Positions 53,967 through 64,000 are shown, counted from the stretch's first letter. The stretch is DNA of 64,000 nt from Rhodosalinus halophilus (GCF_003298775.1 NZ_QNTQ01000001.1:1-64000); one strand, 5' to 3'. The notes: generated from the letters alone by a model not told the origin. Program-made: numbers and translations.

Positions 53967-54013
53967 TATTCTTCCGCCCAGATCCCGAAAAGGGACGAGA
54001 ACGAGGCAGCGAG
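53967..54013 (+). promoter_or_regulatory. ftsW promoter/leader echoing the mraZ leader
   Basis: A TATTCT hexamer at 53967-53972 is followed at 53992-54013 by a 22-base motif beginning GGGACGAGAACGAGGCAG. The motif matches the 5' part of the mraZ leader (43605-43625) in all but two positions. This suggests a second entry point for transcription, or a shared binding site for a regulator or small RNA. Confidence 0.45.
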
Positions 54014-54023
54014 CGGCAGGCCC

Positions 54024-55190
54024 ATGACCGACATGGTTTACGGTTCCGTCCCCGTGCGGGACGGCGATCCCATTCTTCCGCGCTGGTGGCGGACGGTGGA
54101 CAAGTGGACGATCTCCTGCGTGCTGGTGCTCTTCGGGATCGGGCTGCTCCTGGGCTTCGCCGCTTCCCCGCCGCTGGCCGAGCGCAACGGCTTCGGGCAT
54201 TTCCACTACGTCGAACGTCAGGCGGCCTTCGGGGCGATGGCGCTGGTGGCGATGCTCGTCGTGTCCATGATGAGTCCGCATCTGGTCCGACGGTTCGCGG
54301 TGCTGGGCTTTCTCGGCGCCTTCTTGGCGATGGCGCTGCTGCCGGTCTTCGGCACCGATTTCGGCAAGGGCGCGGTGCGCTGGTATTCGCTGGGCTTCGC
54401 CTCGCTCCAGCCGTCGGAGTTTCTCAAGCCCGCCTTCGTGGTCGTCACCGCATGGCTGATCGCGGCGAGCCAGGAGATCAGCGGCCCGCCGGGCAAGCTG
54501 TGGTCCTTCGCGCTGATGGTCTCGATCGTCCTGATGCTGGCGCTGCAGCCGGATTTCGGGCAGGCGGCGCTGGTGCTCTTCGGCTGGGGTGTGATCTATT
54601 TCGTGGCAGGCGCGCCGCTGGCGATCCTCTTCGCGATTGCGGGGGCGGTGGTGATCGCGGGCTCGGTGGCCTATTCGAGCTCGGAGCATTTCGCGCGCCG
54701 CATCGACGGTTTCCTGTCGCCGGAGGTCGATCCGACCACGCAGCTGGGCTACGCGACCAATGCGATCCGCGAGGGCGGCTTCTTCGGCGTGGGCGTCGGC
54801 GAGGGGCAGGTGAAATGGTGGCTGCCGGATGCCCACACCGATTTCATCATCGCGGTCGCGGCCGAGGAATACGGCCTCGTGCTGGTGCTCGTGCTGATCG
54901 CGCTCTACGCCGGGATCGTGGTGCGCTCGCTGCTGCGCTTGACGCGTGAGCGCGATCCCTTCATCCGGCTTGCGGGCGCGGGACTCGCCGCGATGTTCGG
55001 GGTGCAGGCGATGATCAACATGGGCGTGGCCGTGCGGCTGCTGCCGGCGAAGGGCATGACGCTGCCCTTCGTGAGCTACGGCGGCTCCTCGCTGATCGCC
55101 ATGGGCATCGCAATGGGGATGCTGCTGGCCTTCACCCGGACGCGGCCGCAGGGCGAGATCGGCGAAATCCTGCGCGGGCGGCGGCTGTGA
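54024..55190 (+). CDS. ftsW: septal peptidoglycan glycosyltransferase FtsW
   Basis: The 388-residue SEDS protein has about ten membrane helices and the signatures [32 protein letters not shown] and [19 protein letters not shown]. FtsW polymerises glycan strands with FtsI. The start at 54024 gives a cytoplasmic N-terminus of about 30 residues before the first helix. The murG GTG overlaps its stop. Confidence 0.96.
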   Translation: MTDMVYGSVPVRDGDPILPRWWRTVDKWTISCVLVLFGIGLLLGFAASPPLAERNGFGHFHYVERQAAFGAMALVAMLVVSMMSPHLVRRFAVLGFLGAFLAMALLPVFGTDFGKGAVRWYSLGFASLQPSEFLKPAFVVVTAWLIAASQEISGPPGKLWSFALMVSIVLMLALQPDFGQAALVLFGWGVIYFVAGAPLAILFAIAGAVVIAGSVAYSSSEHFARRIDGFLSPEVDPTTQLGYATNAIREGGFFGVGVGEGQVKWWLPDAHTDFIIAVAAEEYGLVLVLVLIALYAGIVVRSLLRLTRERDPFIRLAGAGLAAMFGVQAMINMGVAVRLLPAKGMTLPFVSYGGSSLIAMGIAMGMLLAFTRTRPQGEIGEILRGRRL

Positions 55191-56302
55191 CCGCGCCCGC
55201 GCCGCATCTGCTCATGGCCGCCGGTGGCACCGGGGGGCACATGTTCCCCGCGCAGGCCCTGGCCGAGACGATGCTGGCGCGCGGCTGGCGTGTGACGCTC
55301 ACGACGGATGCGCGCGGCGCGCGCTACACCGGCGGCTTTCCCCATTCGGTGCGGATCGAGGAGATCGCTTCGGCCACCTTCGCGCGCGGCGGCGCGCTCG
55401 CCAGGATCGCCGTGCCCTTCCGACTCGCCACGGGCGTCCTCGCGGCCCGCGCCCGGATGCGGCGCGACCGACCGGCAGTGGTGGCGGGCTTCGGCGGCTA
55501 CCCGACCATTCCGGCGCTCGCGGCGGCCGAGATGCTGCGCATCCCGCGGCTGATCCACGAGCAGAACGGCGTGCCGGGCCGGGTGAACCGCCTTTTCGCG
55601 CGCAGGGTGGAGGCCGTGGCCTGCGGGACGTGGCCCACGACGCTGCCCGACGGCGTGGAGGGCGTCCATGTCGGCAACCCGGTCCGAAGCGCCGTCGCCG
55701 AGCGCGCGAGCGCGCCTTATATCCCGCCGGGCGATTATCCCATGTCGCTTCTGGTGATCGGCGGCAGCCAGGGCGCGCGGGCGCTGTCCGACACGGTGCC
55801 GGAGGCGGTCGCGCGGCTGCCGGAGGCGATGCGCGCCAATCTCCGCGTGAGCCATCAGGCGCGCGAGGAGGATCTCGAGCGGGTCGAGGCGGCCTATGCA
55901 GAGCACGGCGTTCATGCCGAGGTGCAGCCCTTCTTCCGGGACGTGGCCCGCAGGATGAGCGAGGCGCAGCTCGTCGTCAGCCGCGCCGGGGCGTCTTCGA
56001 TCGCCGACATCGCGGCCATCGGGCGGCCGGCGATCCTCATCCCCTATCCGCATGCGGCCGAGGATCACCAGACGGCGAACGCACGCGGGCTGACGCAGGC
56101 CGGCGGCGCGATCCTGATCCCGGAGTCGAAGCTGACGCCGGACAGCCTCGCCGAGCAGATCGCGGCGGTGCTCGACCACCCCGAGGGCGCGCAGCGGATG
56201 GCGGCCGCCGCGCTCTCCTGCGCGGTGCCCGACGCCACGGAGCGGCTTGCGCAGATGGTGGAGTGGCTGGCACAGGGTCTGGGCAGGCAGGGGGCGGAAT
56301 GA
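55187..56302 (+). CDS. murG: UDP-GlcNAc:lipid I transferase MurG
   Basis: The 371-residue GT28 enzyme has the N-terminal glycine loop [12 protein letters not shown], the [15 protein letters not shown] segment, and the donor-binding motif [10 protein letters not shown] with [20 protein letters not shown]. It converts lipid I to lipid II at the inner membrane face. The GTG start overlaps ftsW by four bases and its stop overlaps murC by four. Confidence 0.96.
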   Translation: MTAPAPHLLMAAGGTGGHMFPAQALAETMLARGWRVTLTTDARGARYTGGFPHSVRIEEIASATFARGGALARIAVPFRLATGVLAARARMRRDRPAVVAGFGGYPTIPALAAAEMLRIPRLIHEQNGVPGRVNRLFARRVEAVACGTWPTTLPDGVEGVHVGNPVRSAVAERASAPYIPPGDYPMSLLVIGGSQGARALSDTVPEAVARLPEAMRANLRVSHQAREEDLERVEAAYAEHGVHAEVQPFFRDVARRMSEAQLVVSRAGASSIADIAAIGRPAILIPYPHAAEDHQTANARGLTQAGGAILIPESKLTPDSLAEQIAAVLDHPEGAQRMAAAALSCAVPDATERLAQMVEWLAQGLGRQGAE

Positions 56303-57705
56303 GCGCGGCGACGAAACTTCCCAACGACATCGGACCGATCCACTTCGTGGGCATCGGAGGGATCGGCATGTCCGGCATCGCCGAGGTGCTGCTCAACCAC
56401 GGCTATGCCGTGCAGGGCTCGGACCTGAAGAGCACCGACATCACCCGCCGCCTCCAGGCGCTCGGCGCCACTGTCTTCGAGGGCCAGCGCCCCGAGAACC
56501 TCGAGCGCGCCGAGGTCGTCGTGATCTCTTCGGCCATCAAGCCCGGAAACCCGGAACTCGACGCCGCCCGCGCGATGGGCCTGCCGGTGGTGCGCCGGGC
56601 GGAGATGCTGGCAGAGCTCATGCGGCTCAAGTCCAACGTCGCCGTCGCCGGCACCCACGGCAAGACCACGACGACGACGCTGGTCGCCACCCTGCTCGAC
56701 GCGGGCGGGCTGGACCCCACGGTGATCAACGGGGGCGTCATCCACGCCTACGGCTCCAACGCGCGGCCGGGCGACGGCGAATGGATGGTGGTCGAGGCGG
56801 ACGAGAGCGACGGCACCTTCACGCGGCTGCCCGCGACCATCGCGGTCGTCACCAACATCGACCCCGAGCACCTCGATCACTGGCACGATTTCGAGACGCT
56901 GAAGCGCGGCTTCGACGACTTCGTGGGCAACATCCCCTTCTACGGCCTCGCCGTCTGCTGCACCGACCACCCGGAGGTGCAGGCGCTGGTGGGGCGCATC
57001 ACCGACCGGCGGGTGCTCACCTACGGTTTCAACGCGCAGGCCGACGTGCGCGCCGTGAACCTGCGCTACGACAAGGGGGTGGCCCGCTTCGACGTGGCGC
57101 TGCAGGCCGAGGGGCGTGCGATCGAGGGCTGCGCGCTGCCCATGCCGGGCGAGCACAACGTCTCCAACGCGCTGGCCGCGGTCGCCGTGGCGCGCCATCT
57201 GGGCCTGCCGCGCGCCGCGATCCGCGAGGCGCTGGCGGGCTTCAAGGGCGTGAACCGTCGCTTCACCCGCGTGGGCGAAGTGGACGGCGTGACGATCATT
57301 GACGACTACGGTCACCACCCGGTCGAGATCGCGGCGGTGCTGCGCGCGGCGCGGCAGGCCACCGAGGGCCGGGTGATCGCCGTGCACCAGCCGCACCGCT
57401 ACTCGCGCCTCTCCTCGCTCTTCGAGGAGTTCTGCGGCGCCTTCCACGAGGCCGACATCGCCGCGATCGCCGGCGTCTATGCCGCCGGGGAAGATCCCGT
57501 GGCCGGGGCCACGCGCGACGACCTGGTGGCGGGGCTCGTGCGCCACGGCCACCGCGACGCGCGCGCCATCGACGACGAGGCGGGCCTCGAACGTCTGGTG
57601 CGGGAGGCGGCGCGCCCCGGCGACTTGGTGGTCTGTCTTGGGGCCGGCACGATCAGCGGCTGGGCGCGCGCGCTGCCGGACCGGCTGCGCAAGGGGGCGG
57701 CGTGA
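56299..57705 (+). CDS. murC: UDP-MurNAc:L-Ala ligase MurC
   Basis: The 468-residue protein begins with [19 protein letters not shown], then the P-loop [17 protein letters not shown] near residue 116, with EADESDGTF and [14 protein letters not shown] further on. It adds L-alanine to UDP-MurNAc, the first ligation step. The start overlaps murG. Thirteen bases after its stop comes a transporter gene not normally part of dcw clusters. Confidence 0.96.
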   Translation: MSAATKLPNDIGPIHFVGIGGIGMSGIAEVLLNHGYAVQGSDLKSTDITRRLQALGATVFEGQRPENLERAEVVVISSAIKPGNPELDAARAMGLPVVRRAEMLAELMRLKSNVAVAGTHGKTTTTTLVATLLDAGGLDPTVINGGVIHAYGSNARPGDGEWMVVEADESDGTFTRLPATIAVVTNIDPEHLDHWHDFETLKRGFDDFVGNIPFYGLAVCCTDHPEVQALVGRITDRRVLTYGFNAQADVRAVNLRYDKGVARFDVALQAEGRAIEGCALPMPGEHNVSNALAAVAVARHLGLPRAAIREALAGFKGVNRRFTRVGEVDGVTIIDDYGHHPVEIAAVLRAARQATEGRVIAVHQPHRYSRLSSLFEEFCGAFHEADIAAIAGVYAAGEDPVAGATRDDLVAGLVRHGHRDARAIDDEAGLERLVREAARPGDLVVCLGAGTISGWARALPDRLRKGAA

Positions 57706-57718
57706 GCCGCGCGGCCTG

Positions 57719-58909
57719 ATGACGGAGGACGCGCTCAGGCGGCGCATCGGGCCGGGGCTTCTGACGGCCTACGGCGTGGGTGTGATGGTGGGTGCGGGCA
57801 TCTATGTCCTCGTCGGCGCGGTCGCGGCGGAGGCGGGCGTCTGGGCGCCGCTCGCCTTCCTGCTCGCAGGTTTGATCGCGGCGCCGACGGCGCTGTCCTA
57901 TGCCGAGTTCTCGACGCGCCTGCCCGAGGCGGCCGGCGAGGCGGCCTATGTCGCGCAGGGCCTGAACGCGCCGGCCCTGGCGATCCTCGTGGGCCTCGCC
58001 ATCGTCGCGGCGGGCACCGTCTCGGCCGGCGCGGTGCTGCGCGGCGGCGTGGGCTATCTCGCGGCGATCCTCGACGTGCCGACAGGGGCCGCGGCCGTCG
58101 TCATCGGCGCAGCGCTCGTGGGCGTCGCGATCCTGGGCGTACTCGAGAGCCTCGCGCTGGCAGCGCTCTTCACGGCGCTGGAGCTCGTGGGGCTCGCGCT
58201 GGTGATCTGGGCCGGCGCGACCGGCGATCCCGTCGCGCCCGCCGAGGCGCCGCCGGCCATCGCCTGGGCGGGGGTCGGCGCGGGCGCGGTGCTGGCCTTC
58301 TTCGCCTTCATCGGCTTCGAGGACATCGTGAACATGGCCGAGGAGGCGGTCGAGCCCGCCCGGACCCTGCCGGTCTCGATCCTCGCCGCGCTGGCGCTCA
58401 CCACCGCCGTCTATTGCGCCGTCGCCTGGGCCGCCACGCGCGCCGTACCGGCCGAGGCGCTCGCCGCCTCCGAGCGTCCGCTCGCCCTCGTCTGGTCCGA
58501 GGCGAAGGGGGGAGAGGCGCAGTTCCTCTCGGCCATCGCCGTCTTCGCGGCGCTGAACGGTGTGCTGGCGCAGATCGTCATGGCCAGCCGCGTGCTCTTC
58601 GGCGTGGGCCGCCGCAGCCGCGTGCTCAAGGTCTTCCATCACGCGCATCCGCGCTTCGGCACGCCGGTGCTGGCGACCGTGGTGGTGGGCGCGGGCGTGA
58701 TCGCCGGCGCGCTCGCGCTCGAGGTCGCGGTGCTGGCCGAGGCGACCTCGGCCATCCTGCTGGGCGTCTTCGTTCTGGTGAACGCGGCGCTCATCGCGAT
58801 CAAGCGCCGCGCGCCCGAGGCGAGCTTCCGCGTGCCGGCCCTCGTGCCCGCCTCCGGCCTCGTCCTGTCCGCCGCCGCGCTTCTGGCCACGCTCTGGGGG
58901 CTCCTGTGA
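57719..58909 (+). CDS. APC superfamily amino acid permease within the dcw cluster
   Basis: The 396-residue protein has about eleven or twelve helices and the APC opening GLLTAYGVGVMVGAGIYVLVG, followed by FFAFIGFEDIVNMAEE, typical of the cationic/neutral amino acid transporter group. The substrate is unknown. It sits between murC and the DUF2484 gene, with its stop overlapping the next start (GTGA), so it is co-transcribed with cell-wall genes. Supply or recycling of wall amino acids is a possible reason, but this is speculative. Confidence 0.88.
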   Translation: MTEDALRRRIGPGLLTAYGVGVMVGAGIYVLVGAVAAEAGVWAPLAFLLAGLIAAPTALSYAEFSTRLPEAAGEAAYVAQGLNAPALAILVGLAIVAAGTVSAGAVLRGGVGYLAAILDVPTGAAAVVIGAALVGVAILGVLESLALAALFTALELVGLALVIWAGATGDPVAPAEAPPAIAWAGVGAGAVLAFFAFIGFEDIVNMAEEAVEPARTLPVSILAALALTTAVYCAVAWAATRAVPAEALAASERPLALVWSEAKGGEAQFLSAIAVFAALNGVLAQIVMASRVLFGVGRRSRVLKVFHHAHPRFGTPVLATVVVGAGVIAGALALEVAVLAEATSAILLGVFVLVNAALIAIKRRAPEASFRVPALVPASGLVLSAAALLATLWGLL

Positions 58910-59160
58910 CGCTCTCGCTCATCCTCGCCTGCCTCTGGGCCGTTGTGGCCAACGTGGCCGCGATGATCCCGTCGCGCGACCGCCACCGCGCCCGCGCCAT
59001 GGTGCTGATCGCCACCGGCATCCCGCTGGTGGGCTACGTCACCTATGAAAACGGCCCCTGGATCGGCCTGCTGGTCCTCGCCGCCGGCATGAGCGTCCTG
59101 CGCTGGCCGGTGGCGTATCTGGTTCGGCGGATGACGGGAGGAGGAGATGCGTCTTCCTGA
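58906..59160 (+). CDS. DUF2484 family small membrane protein
   Basis: The GTG at 58906 overlaps the permease stop. The 84-residue product has three hydrophobic segments ([33 protein letters not shown] and a last one near 57-74). I recall this family before murB in Rhodobacteraceae genomes. Its function is unknown; the fixed position suggests a role linked to peptidoglycan precursor synthesis. The 3' end overlaps murB by 14 bases. Confidence 0.8.
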   Translation: MTLSLILACLWAVVANVAAMIPSRDRHRARAMVLIATGIPLVGYVTYENGPWIGLLVLAAGMSVLRWPVAYLVRRMTGGGDASS

Positions 59161-60103
59161 GGTTCGCGGGCGCCTGACGCCGGCCAAGGCGCTCTCCGAG
59201 CTCACCTGGCTTCGGGTGGGCGGGCCGGCGGAGTGGGTGTTTCAGCCGGCGGACCTGGACGATCTGGCGGGGTTCCTGCGGGGGCTCGACCCGGAGGTGC
59301 CTGTCTTTCCGATGGGGGTGGGGTCGAACCTGATCGTGCGGGATGGCGGGCTCAGGGGGGTCGTGATCCGGCTGGGGCGGGGGTTCAACCATATCCGGGT
59401 GGAGGGCGACCGGGTGATCGCGGGGGCCGCCGCGCTCGACGCTCATGTCGCGCGGCGGGCGGCGGAGGCGGGGCGCGACCTGACCTTCCTGCGCACGATC
59501 CCGGGCAGCATCGGCGGCGCGGTGCGGATGAACGCGGGCTGCTACGGCACCTATGTCGCCGACCGGCTCCTTCAGGCCACCGCCGTGACCCGCGAAGGTG
59601 AGGTGATCACCCTCAGGCCCGACGACCTGAACTTCCGCTACCGCGAGAGCGACCTGGCCGACGGCTGGGTGCTAACCGAGGCGGTTCTTGCCGCGCCAGA
59701 GGGTGAGCCGGAGGCGCTGCTCGCGCGGATGGAAGAGCAGCTTGCCCGCCGCGACGCCACGCAGCCCACGAAGGCGCGCACCGCGGGCTCCACCTTCCGC
59801 AACCCGGCGGGGTTTTCCTCGACCGGCAGGCCCGACGACACGCATGATCTCAAGGCCTGGAAGCTGATCGAGGACGCGGGGATGCGGGGCGCGCGGCAGG
59901 GCGGCGCGCAGATGTCGGAGAAGCACGCGAACTTCCTCGTCAACACCGGCGGCGCCACGGCGGCGGACCTCGAGGGACTGGGCGAAGAGGTCCGAAAAAG
60001 GGTTTTCCAATCAAGCGGAATAGAGCTAGAGTGGGAGATCATGAGGGTCGGCGAACCGGCCCCGCAGACAGGCCGGGACGACGAAGAAGCCCGGCCGGAC
60101 TGA
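59147..60103 (+). CDS. murB: UDP-N-acetylenolpyruvoylglucosamine reductase MurB
   Basis: The 318-residue FAD enzyme has the type I MurB pattern: [29 protein letters not shown] and [20 protein letters not shown], then STFRNP with the catalytic serine and [10 protein letters not shown]. It makes UDP-MurNAc. A GGGAGGAGG site precedes the ATG inside the DUF2484 gene. A 113-base gap follows, the longest between plus-strand genes from here to ftsA. Confidence 0.95.
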   Translation: MRLPEVRGRLTPAKALSELTWLRVGGPAEWVFQPADLDDLAGFLRGLDPEVPVFPMGVGSNLIVRDGGLRGVVIRLGRGFNHIRVEGDRVIAGAAALDAHVARRAAEAGRDLTFLRTIPGSIGGAVRMNAGCYGTYVADRLLQATAVTREGEVITLRPDDLNFRYRESDLADGWVLTEAVLAAPEGEPEALLARMEEQLARRDATQPTKARTAGSTFRNPAGFSSTGRPDDTHDLKAWKLIEDAGMRGARQGGAQMSEKHANFLVNTGGATAADLEGLGEEVRKRVFQSSGIELEWEIMRVGEPAPQTGRDDEEARPD

Positions 60104-60216
60104 GGCAGGCGGCAGTCAGCCGCACACCATGAACACGAGGCCCCGCCGGCATCCGCCGCGCGTGGCAGGACAATTCGGGCACGAGACCCGAGGGGCAGTG
60201 CGAGGCAGGCACGGGG

Positions 60217-61152
60217 ATGTCGGGCAGGACAAACCCCACAGTGGCGGTTCTGATGGGCGGTCTCTCGGCCGAACGTGAGGTCTCTCTGTCCTCCGGGCGC
60301 GGCTGCGCCGAGGCGCTGCGCGGCGAGGGCTACGCGGTGGTCGAGATCGACGCGGGCCATGACCTGCCCGCGCGCCTGGCCGAGGCGGCCCCCGACATCG
60401 TCTTCAACGCGCTGCACGGCCGCTGGGGCGAGGACGGCTGCGTGCAGGGGATGCTGGAGTGGCTGGGGCTGGCCTACACCCATTCGGGCGTGCTGGCCTC
60501 GGCGCTCGCGATGGACAAGCAGCGCTCCAAGGAGGTCTTCGCGCGGGCCGGCCTGCCGGTGGCCGAGAGCCGGATCGTGGCGCGCGAGGAGGCCGAGGCG
60601 CGGCACGTCCTGCCGCCGCCCTATGTCGTCAAGCCCAACAACGAGGGCTCCTCGGTCGGCGTCTACATCGTGGAGCACGAGGCGAACACGCCGCCTCGCC
60701 TCGGACCGGAAATGCCCGGGGAGGTGATGGTCGAGGCATTCGCGCCGGGGCGCGAGCTGACCACGACGGTGCTGGGCCGGGGGCCGGTGCAGGCTCGGGC
60801 CCGCGCGCTGGGCGTGACCGACATCATCACCGAGGGCTGGTACGACTACGAGGCGAAATACGCCCCCGGCGGATCGCGGCACGTCGTGCCCGCCGAGATC
60901 CCCGACGAGATCGCGGCGCTTTGCGCCGATTACGCGATGCGCGCCCACGAGGCGCTCGGCTGCCGCGGGGTGACGCGCACGGATTTCCGCTGGGACGAGG
61001 GCAGGGGGGCCGAGGGACTCATCGTGCTCGAGCTGAACACCCAGCCCGGCATGACGCCGACCTCGCTCTCGCCGGAACAGGCGCGCGCGCAGGGCATGAG
61101 CTTCGGCGCCCTGTGTCGCTGGATGGTGGAGGACGCCTCATGTGGCCGCTGA
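60217..61152 (+). CDS. ddl: D-alanine-D-alanine ligase
   Basis: The 311-residue ATP-grasp enzyme opens [19 protein letters not shown] and has [32 protein letters not shown] and the C-terminal [13 protein letters not shown] motif. It supplies the dipeptide used by MurF. The gap before it holds no clear promoter. Its end overlaps ftsQ by 13 bases. Confidence 0.95.
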   Translation: MSGRTNPTVAVLMGGLSAEREVSLSSGRGCAEALRGEGYAVVEIDAGHDLPARLAEAAPDIVFNALHGRWGEDGCVQGMLEWLGLAYTHSGVLASALAMDKQRSKEVFARAGLPVAESRIVAREEAEARHVLPPPYVVKPNNEGSSVGVYIVEHEANTPPRLGPEMPGEVMVEAFAPGRELTTTVLGRGPVQARARALGVTDIITEGWYDYEAKYAPGGSRHVVPAEIPDEIAALCADYAMRAHEALGCRGVTRTDFRWDEGRGAEGLIVLELNTQPGMTPTSLSPEQARAQGMSFGALCRWMVEDASCGR

Positions 61153-62027
61153 GAAGAGCCGCCGGGGCACCGCCGCGGCGCGATCCGGCGCCCTCGCGCT
61201 GGGCCTATCGGATGCAGCGGCTCATGCTCACGCCGCTCTTCCGTCTCACGCTGCGGGCGGGCGTGCCCTGCCTGCTCGTCTTCGGCGCGGGCTCGCTCTG
61301 GCTGGCGGACGAGGCGCGGCGCGACGCGATCGCCGGGCGGATCGCCGAGATGCGGGCGGCGATCGAGAGCCGCCCGGAGTTCCGCGTCGACCTCATGGCG
61401 ATCGACGGGGCGAGCCCCGATCTCGCCGCCGACATCCGCGAGGTGCTGCAGCTCGATCTGCCGGCGACGAGCTTCGACCTCGACCTCGACGCGATGCGCG
61501 CGCAGGTCGCCGGTCTCGATCCGGTCAAGTCGGTGAGCCTGCGCATCCGCCCGGGCGGCATCCTTCAGCTCGAGGTGCAAGAGCGGGTGCCGGCAGTGGT
61601 CTGGCGAAGGGCCGAGGGGCTCGAGCTGCTCGACGCCGAGGGGCATCCCGTGCGTCCGCTCGGGTCACGGGCCGCGCGCCCCGATCTCCCTCTGATCGCG
61701 GGCGAGGGCGCGGACGCCCATGTCGCCGAGGCGCTGGACCTCTTCGCCGCGGCGCGGCCGCTCTGGCCCCGGCTGCGCGGGCTCGTGCGGGTCGGCGAGC
61801 GGCGCTGGGACCTGGTCCTCGACCGCGGGCAGCGGATCATGCTGCCCGTCGCGCAGCCGCGCCGAGCGCTCGACCGGGTGATCGCGATGGACGGCGCCGA
61901 GGATCTGCTTTCGAGAGACATCGCCGCGGTGGACATGCGCCTGCCGGAGCGACCGACGCTGCGGCTCAACCCGCAGGCGATGGAAGAGCTGCACCGGATC
62001 CGGCGGATCGAGTGGGGAGAGGACTGA
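61140..62027 (+). CDS. ftsQ: cell division protein FtsQ
   Basis: The 295-residue protein has a basic cytoplasmic N-terminus, a single membrane helix near residues 40-58 ([17 protein letters not shown]), a POTRA domain (about 75-150) and an FtsQ-type beta domain with [20 protein letters not shown]. It recruits the FtsL/FtsB subcomplex. The start at 61140 lies inside ddl, as usual for coupled dcw genes. ftsA follows six bases later. Confidence 0.92.
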   Translation: MWPLRRAAGAPPRRDPAPSRWAYRMQRLMLTPLFRLTLRAGVPCLLVFGAGSLWLADEARRDAIAGRIAEMRAAIESRPEFRVDLMAIDGASPDLAADIREVLQLDLPATSFDLDLDAMRAQVAGLDPVKSVSLRIRPGGILQLEVQERVPAVVWRRAEGLELLDAEGHPVRPLGSRAARPDLPLIAGEGADAHVAEALDLFAAARPLWPRLRGLVRVGERRWDLVLDRGQRIMLPVAQPRRALDRVIAMDGAEDLLSRDIAAVDMRLPERPTLRLNPQAMEELHRIRRIEWGED

Positions 62028-62033
62028 GACGGA

Positions 62034-63368
62034 ATGAACCAGCTCTATCAATCCCAGCGCGCGATGCGCGCGATGCGCAAGGCGGCGATGCAGCGCGGCG
62101 TGGTGGCGATCCTCGACATCGGCACCTCGAAGATCGCCTGCCTCGTGCTGCGCTTCGACGGCACGGAGGGCAGCCGCGCCTCCGACGGGGTGGGGCCGCT
62201 GGCCGGGCAGGCCGGGTTCCGCGTGATCGGGGCGGCCACGACGCGCTCGCGCGGCGTCCGCTTCGGCGAGATCGCGGCCATGCAGGAGACCGAGCTCGCG
62301 ATCCGCACGGTGCTCAAGACCGCGCAGAACATGGCGCAGATCCGGGTGGATCACGTGATCGCCAGTTTCTCGGGCGCCAATCCGCGCTCCTACGGGCTGG
62401 CGGGGCAGGTGGAGCTCGAGGACCAGACGGTGAGCGAGCACGACGTGGCCCGCGTGCTCGCCGCCTGCGACGTGCCCGACTACGGCGAGGGGCGCGAGGT
62501 TCTGCACGCCCAGCCGGTGAACTTCGCGCTCGACCACCGCACCGGGCTTTCCGACCCGCGCGGCCAGATCGGCAACACGCTGGCGGCGGACATGCACATG
62601 CTGACGGTGGACGCGCAGGCGGTCCAGAACCTCGCGCACTGCATCAAGCGCTGCGATCTGGAGCTCGCGGGACTCGCTTCGTCGGCCTATTGCGCGGGAA
62701 TCTCGGCGCTGGTCGAGGATGAGCAGGAGCTGGGCGCGGCCTGCATCGACATGGGCGGCGGTTCCACCGGCGTATCGATCTTCATCAAGAAGCACATGAT
62801 CTATGCCGACTCGGTCCGCATGGGCGGCGATCACGTGACCGGCGACATCTCGATGGGCCTGTCGGTGCCGATGGCCGTGGCCGAACGCATCAAGACCTTC
62901 CACGGCGGCGTGGTGGCGACCGGCATGGACGACCGCGAGATGATCGAGATCGGCGGCGACACCGGCGACTGGGAGCACGACCGCCGCACGGTGAGCCGGG
63001 CCGAGCTCATCGGCATCATCCGCCCGCGGGTGGAGGAGATTCTCGAGGAGGTGCGGACGCGCCTCGACGCGGCGGGGTTCGAGCATCTGCCGAGCCAGCA
63101 GATCGTGCTCACCGGAGCGGCGAGCCAGATCCCCGGTCTCGACGGGCTGGCGGCGCGAATCCTCGGCCAGCGCGTGCGCCTGGGCCGCCCGATGCGGGTG
63201 CACGGCCTGCCGCAGTCGGTGACCGGCCCGGGCTTCTCGGCGGCGGTGGGCCTGTGCCTCTTCGCGGCGCACCCGCAGGACGAGTGGTGGGATTTCGACA
63301 TCCCGGTGGATCGCTACCCGGCACGCAGCCTGCGCCGCGCGGTCAAGTGGTTGCGGGACAACTGGTGA
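62034..63368 (+). CDS. ftsA: cell division protein FtsA
   Basis: This 444-residue actin-like protein has the phosphate motif VAILDIGTSKIACLVL, the 1C subdomain with TRGVRFGEIAAMQET-like residues, the second phosphate motif CIDMGGGSTGVSIFI and VLTGAASQIPGLDGLA. The C-terminus ends in a basic amphipathic helix (RSLRRAVKWLRDNW) that binds the membrane. FtsA tethers FtsZ to the membrane. A 176-base gap with a terminator separates it from ftsZ. Confidence 0.96.
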   Translation: MNQLYQSQRAMRAMRKAAMQRGVVAILDIGTSKIACLVLRFDGTEGSRASDGVGPLAGQAGFRVIGAATTRSRGVRFGEIAAMQETELAIRTVLKTAQNMAQIRVDHVIASFSGANPRSYGLAGQVELEDQTVSEHDVARVLAACDVPDYGEGREVLHAQPVNFALDHRTGLSDPRGQIGNTLAADMHMLTVDAQAVQNLAHCIKRCDLELAGLASSAYCAGISALVEDEQELGAACIDMGGGSTGVSIFIKKHMIYADSVRMGGDHVTGDISMGLSVPMAVAERIKTFHGGVVATGMDDREMIEIGGDTGDWEHDRRTVSRAELIGIIRPRVEEILEEVRTRLDAAGFEHLPSQQIVLTGAASQIPGLDGLAARILGQRVRLGRPMRVHGLPQSVTGPGFSAAVGLCLFAAHPQDEWWDFDIPVDRYPARSLRRAVKWLRDNW

Positions 63369-63430
63369 ACGCGAGATATGGACGAGTCGGCAATATCCCG
63401 CATAAAGCGCCATGTGCCGCGCCACATTTC

Positions 63431-63451
63431 GCGCCATTCGGCGCTTTTTTT
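63431..63451 (+). terminator. intrinsic terminator between ftsA and ftsZ
   Basis: GCGCC (63431-63435) pairs with GGCGC (63440-63444) around ATTC and is followed by seven T. A longer alternative uses the AGCGCC upstream near 63408. It would end or attenuate dcw transcripts before ftsZ. Confidence 0.75.
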
Positions 63452-63452
63452 C

Positions 63453-63481
63453 GTGACGAAATGGCAACAAACCGATAGGAT
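63453..63481 (+). promoter_or_regulatory. likely dedicated promoter of ftsZ
   Basis: GTGACG at 63453-63458 and TAGGAT at 63476-63481 with a 17-base spacer follow the terminator directly. The start would be near 63488, leaving a leader of about 57 bases. Confidence 0.4.
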
Positions 63482-63544
63482 CGGGCCAGACAGGCAGACC
63501 CAAGGCTCGCGACAGGGGCCGTAGAACGACAGGCGGACAGAGCG

Positions 63545-64000
63545 ATGACACTCAATCTTTCCCTGCCCGGGCAGGAAGAGCTGAAGCCCCGGATCACGGT
63601 TTTCGGAGTCGGCGGAGCCGGGGGCAACGCCGTCAACAACATGATCGACAAGCAGCTGGGCGGCGTCGATTTCGTGGTGGCCAACACCGACGCGCAGGCG
63701 CTTCAGCAGGCCCGCGCCGAGCATCGCGTGCAGCTGGGCGTCAAGGTCACGGAGGGGCTGGGCGCGGGGGCGCGCGCCAGCGTCGGCGCGAAGGCCGCCG
63801 AGGAATCGATCGAGCAGATCGTCGATCACCTGGCCGGCGCGCACATGTGCTTCATCACCGCCGGGATGGGCGGCGGCACCGGCACGGGTGCGGCGCCGAT
63901 CATCGCCCAGGCCGCCCGCGAGCTCGGCGTGCTGACGGTGGGCGTGGTCACCAAGCCCTTCCAGTTCGAGGGCGCCAAGCGCATGCGCCAGGCCGAGGAG
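63545..64000 (+). CDS. ftsZ: cell division GTPase FtsZ, N-terminal part (cut by window end)
   Basis: The visible 152 codons cover the start of the GTPase domain: [28 protein letters not shown] and the tubulin signature [12 protein letters not shown] near residues 104-115, then VTKPFQFEG. FtsZ forms the division ring. The C-terminal half lies outside the window. Confidence 0.98.
   Translation, partial: MTLNLSLPGQEELKPRITVFGVGGAGGNAVNNMIDKQLGGVDFVVANTDAQALQQARAEHRVQLGVKVTEGLGAGARASVGAKAAEESIEQIVDHLAGAHMCFITAGMGGGTGTGAAPIIAQAARELGVLTVGVVTKPFQFEGAKRMRQAEE

Noticed and set aside
60181-60216. Third copy of the mraZ/ftsW leader motif before ddl
   Set aside because: Only CGAGGCAG and scattered bases match; an eight-base match is expected by chance in this sequence.

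Overview
The window is high-GC DNA with the gene content and local order of an alphaproteobacterium of the Rhodobacteraceae/Paracoccaceae (Rhodobacter-Roseobacter type). The clues are the division and cell-wall (dcw) cluster with a DUF2484 gene before murB, the DUF6280 and PopZ-like small proteins, an isoaspartyl-methyltransferase-like gene next to a TolC gene, a CCUCCUCCC-loop (cuckoo/CcsR) small RNA array, and an UpsM-like leader RNA before mraZ. I cannot name the genus from the sequence alone.

Region 1 (1-2145, minus strand) is the end of an operon for a proton-driven energy transducer: a small secreted protein, ExbB, two ExbD paralogues and a truncated TonB-like protein. Region 2 (2318-25529, plus strand) is one long, tightly packed type VI secretion (T6SS) locus: tssA-tssB-tssC-hcp-tagJ-tssE-tssF-tssG-clpV-vgrG, then a small-protein/PAAR block, then fha-tssK-tssL-tssM-tagF-pppA. 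The kinase gene ppkA and an OmpA-domain gene follow on the opposite strand (25542-28335). After them, on the plus strand, come a membrane-anchored M15 peptidase and an exported caspase-like protein with Sel1 repeats (28470-30956). Fha, PpkA, PppA and TagF indicate post-translational control by threonine phosphorylation. No tssJ and no obvious cytosolic effector/immunity pair are visible.

Region 3 (31117-42665) is mostly housekeeping: tRNA-Cys, a PCMT-like methyltransferase, TolC, a PopZ-like acidic protein, DUF6280, EF-P, a DeoR-type regulator, a YmdB-type phosphodiesterase, a DMT exporter, an SLC13/RCK transporter and UvrD helicase. Region 4 (42666-43863) has no convincing protein gene but is dense in RNA and regulatory structure. 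It holds six minus-strand hairpins with CCUCCUCCC-type loops ending in an intrinsic terminator, phased MraZ boxes, and a leader that ends in a strong terminator just before mraZ.

Region 5 (43864-64000) is the dcw cluster: mraZ-rsmH-ftsL-ftsI-murE-murF-mraY-murD-(reverse ORF)-ftsW-murG-murC-(APC permease, DUF2484)-murB-ddl-ftsQ-ftsA-ftsZ, the last cut by the window end. Many starts overlap the previous stop by four bases (ATGA/GTGA), which suggests translational coupling. The cluster is broken by internal leaders or terminators before ftsW and ftsZ. The most interesting items are the small RNA array, the mraZ leader and its echo upstream of ftsW, the mini-PAAR-like 45-codon gene, and the peptidoglycan peptidase/caspase pair at the T6SS edge.
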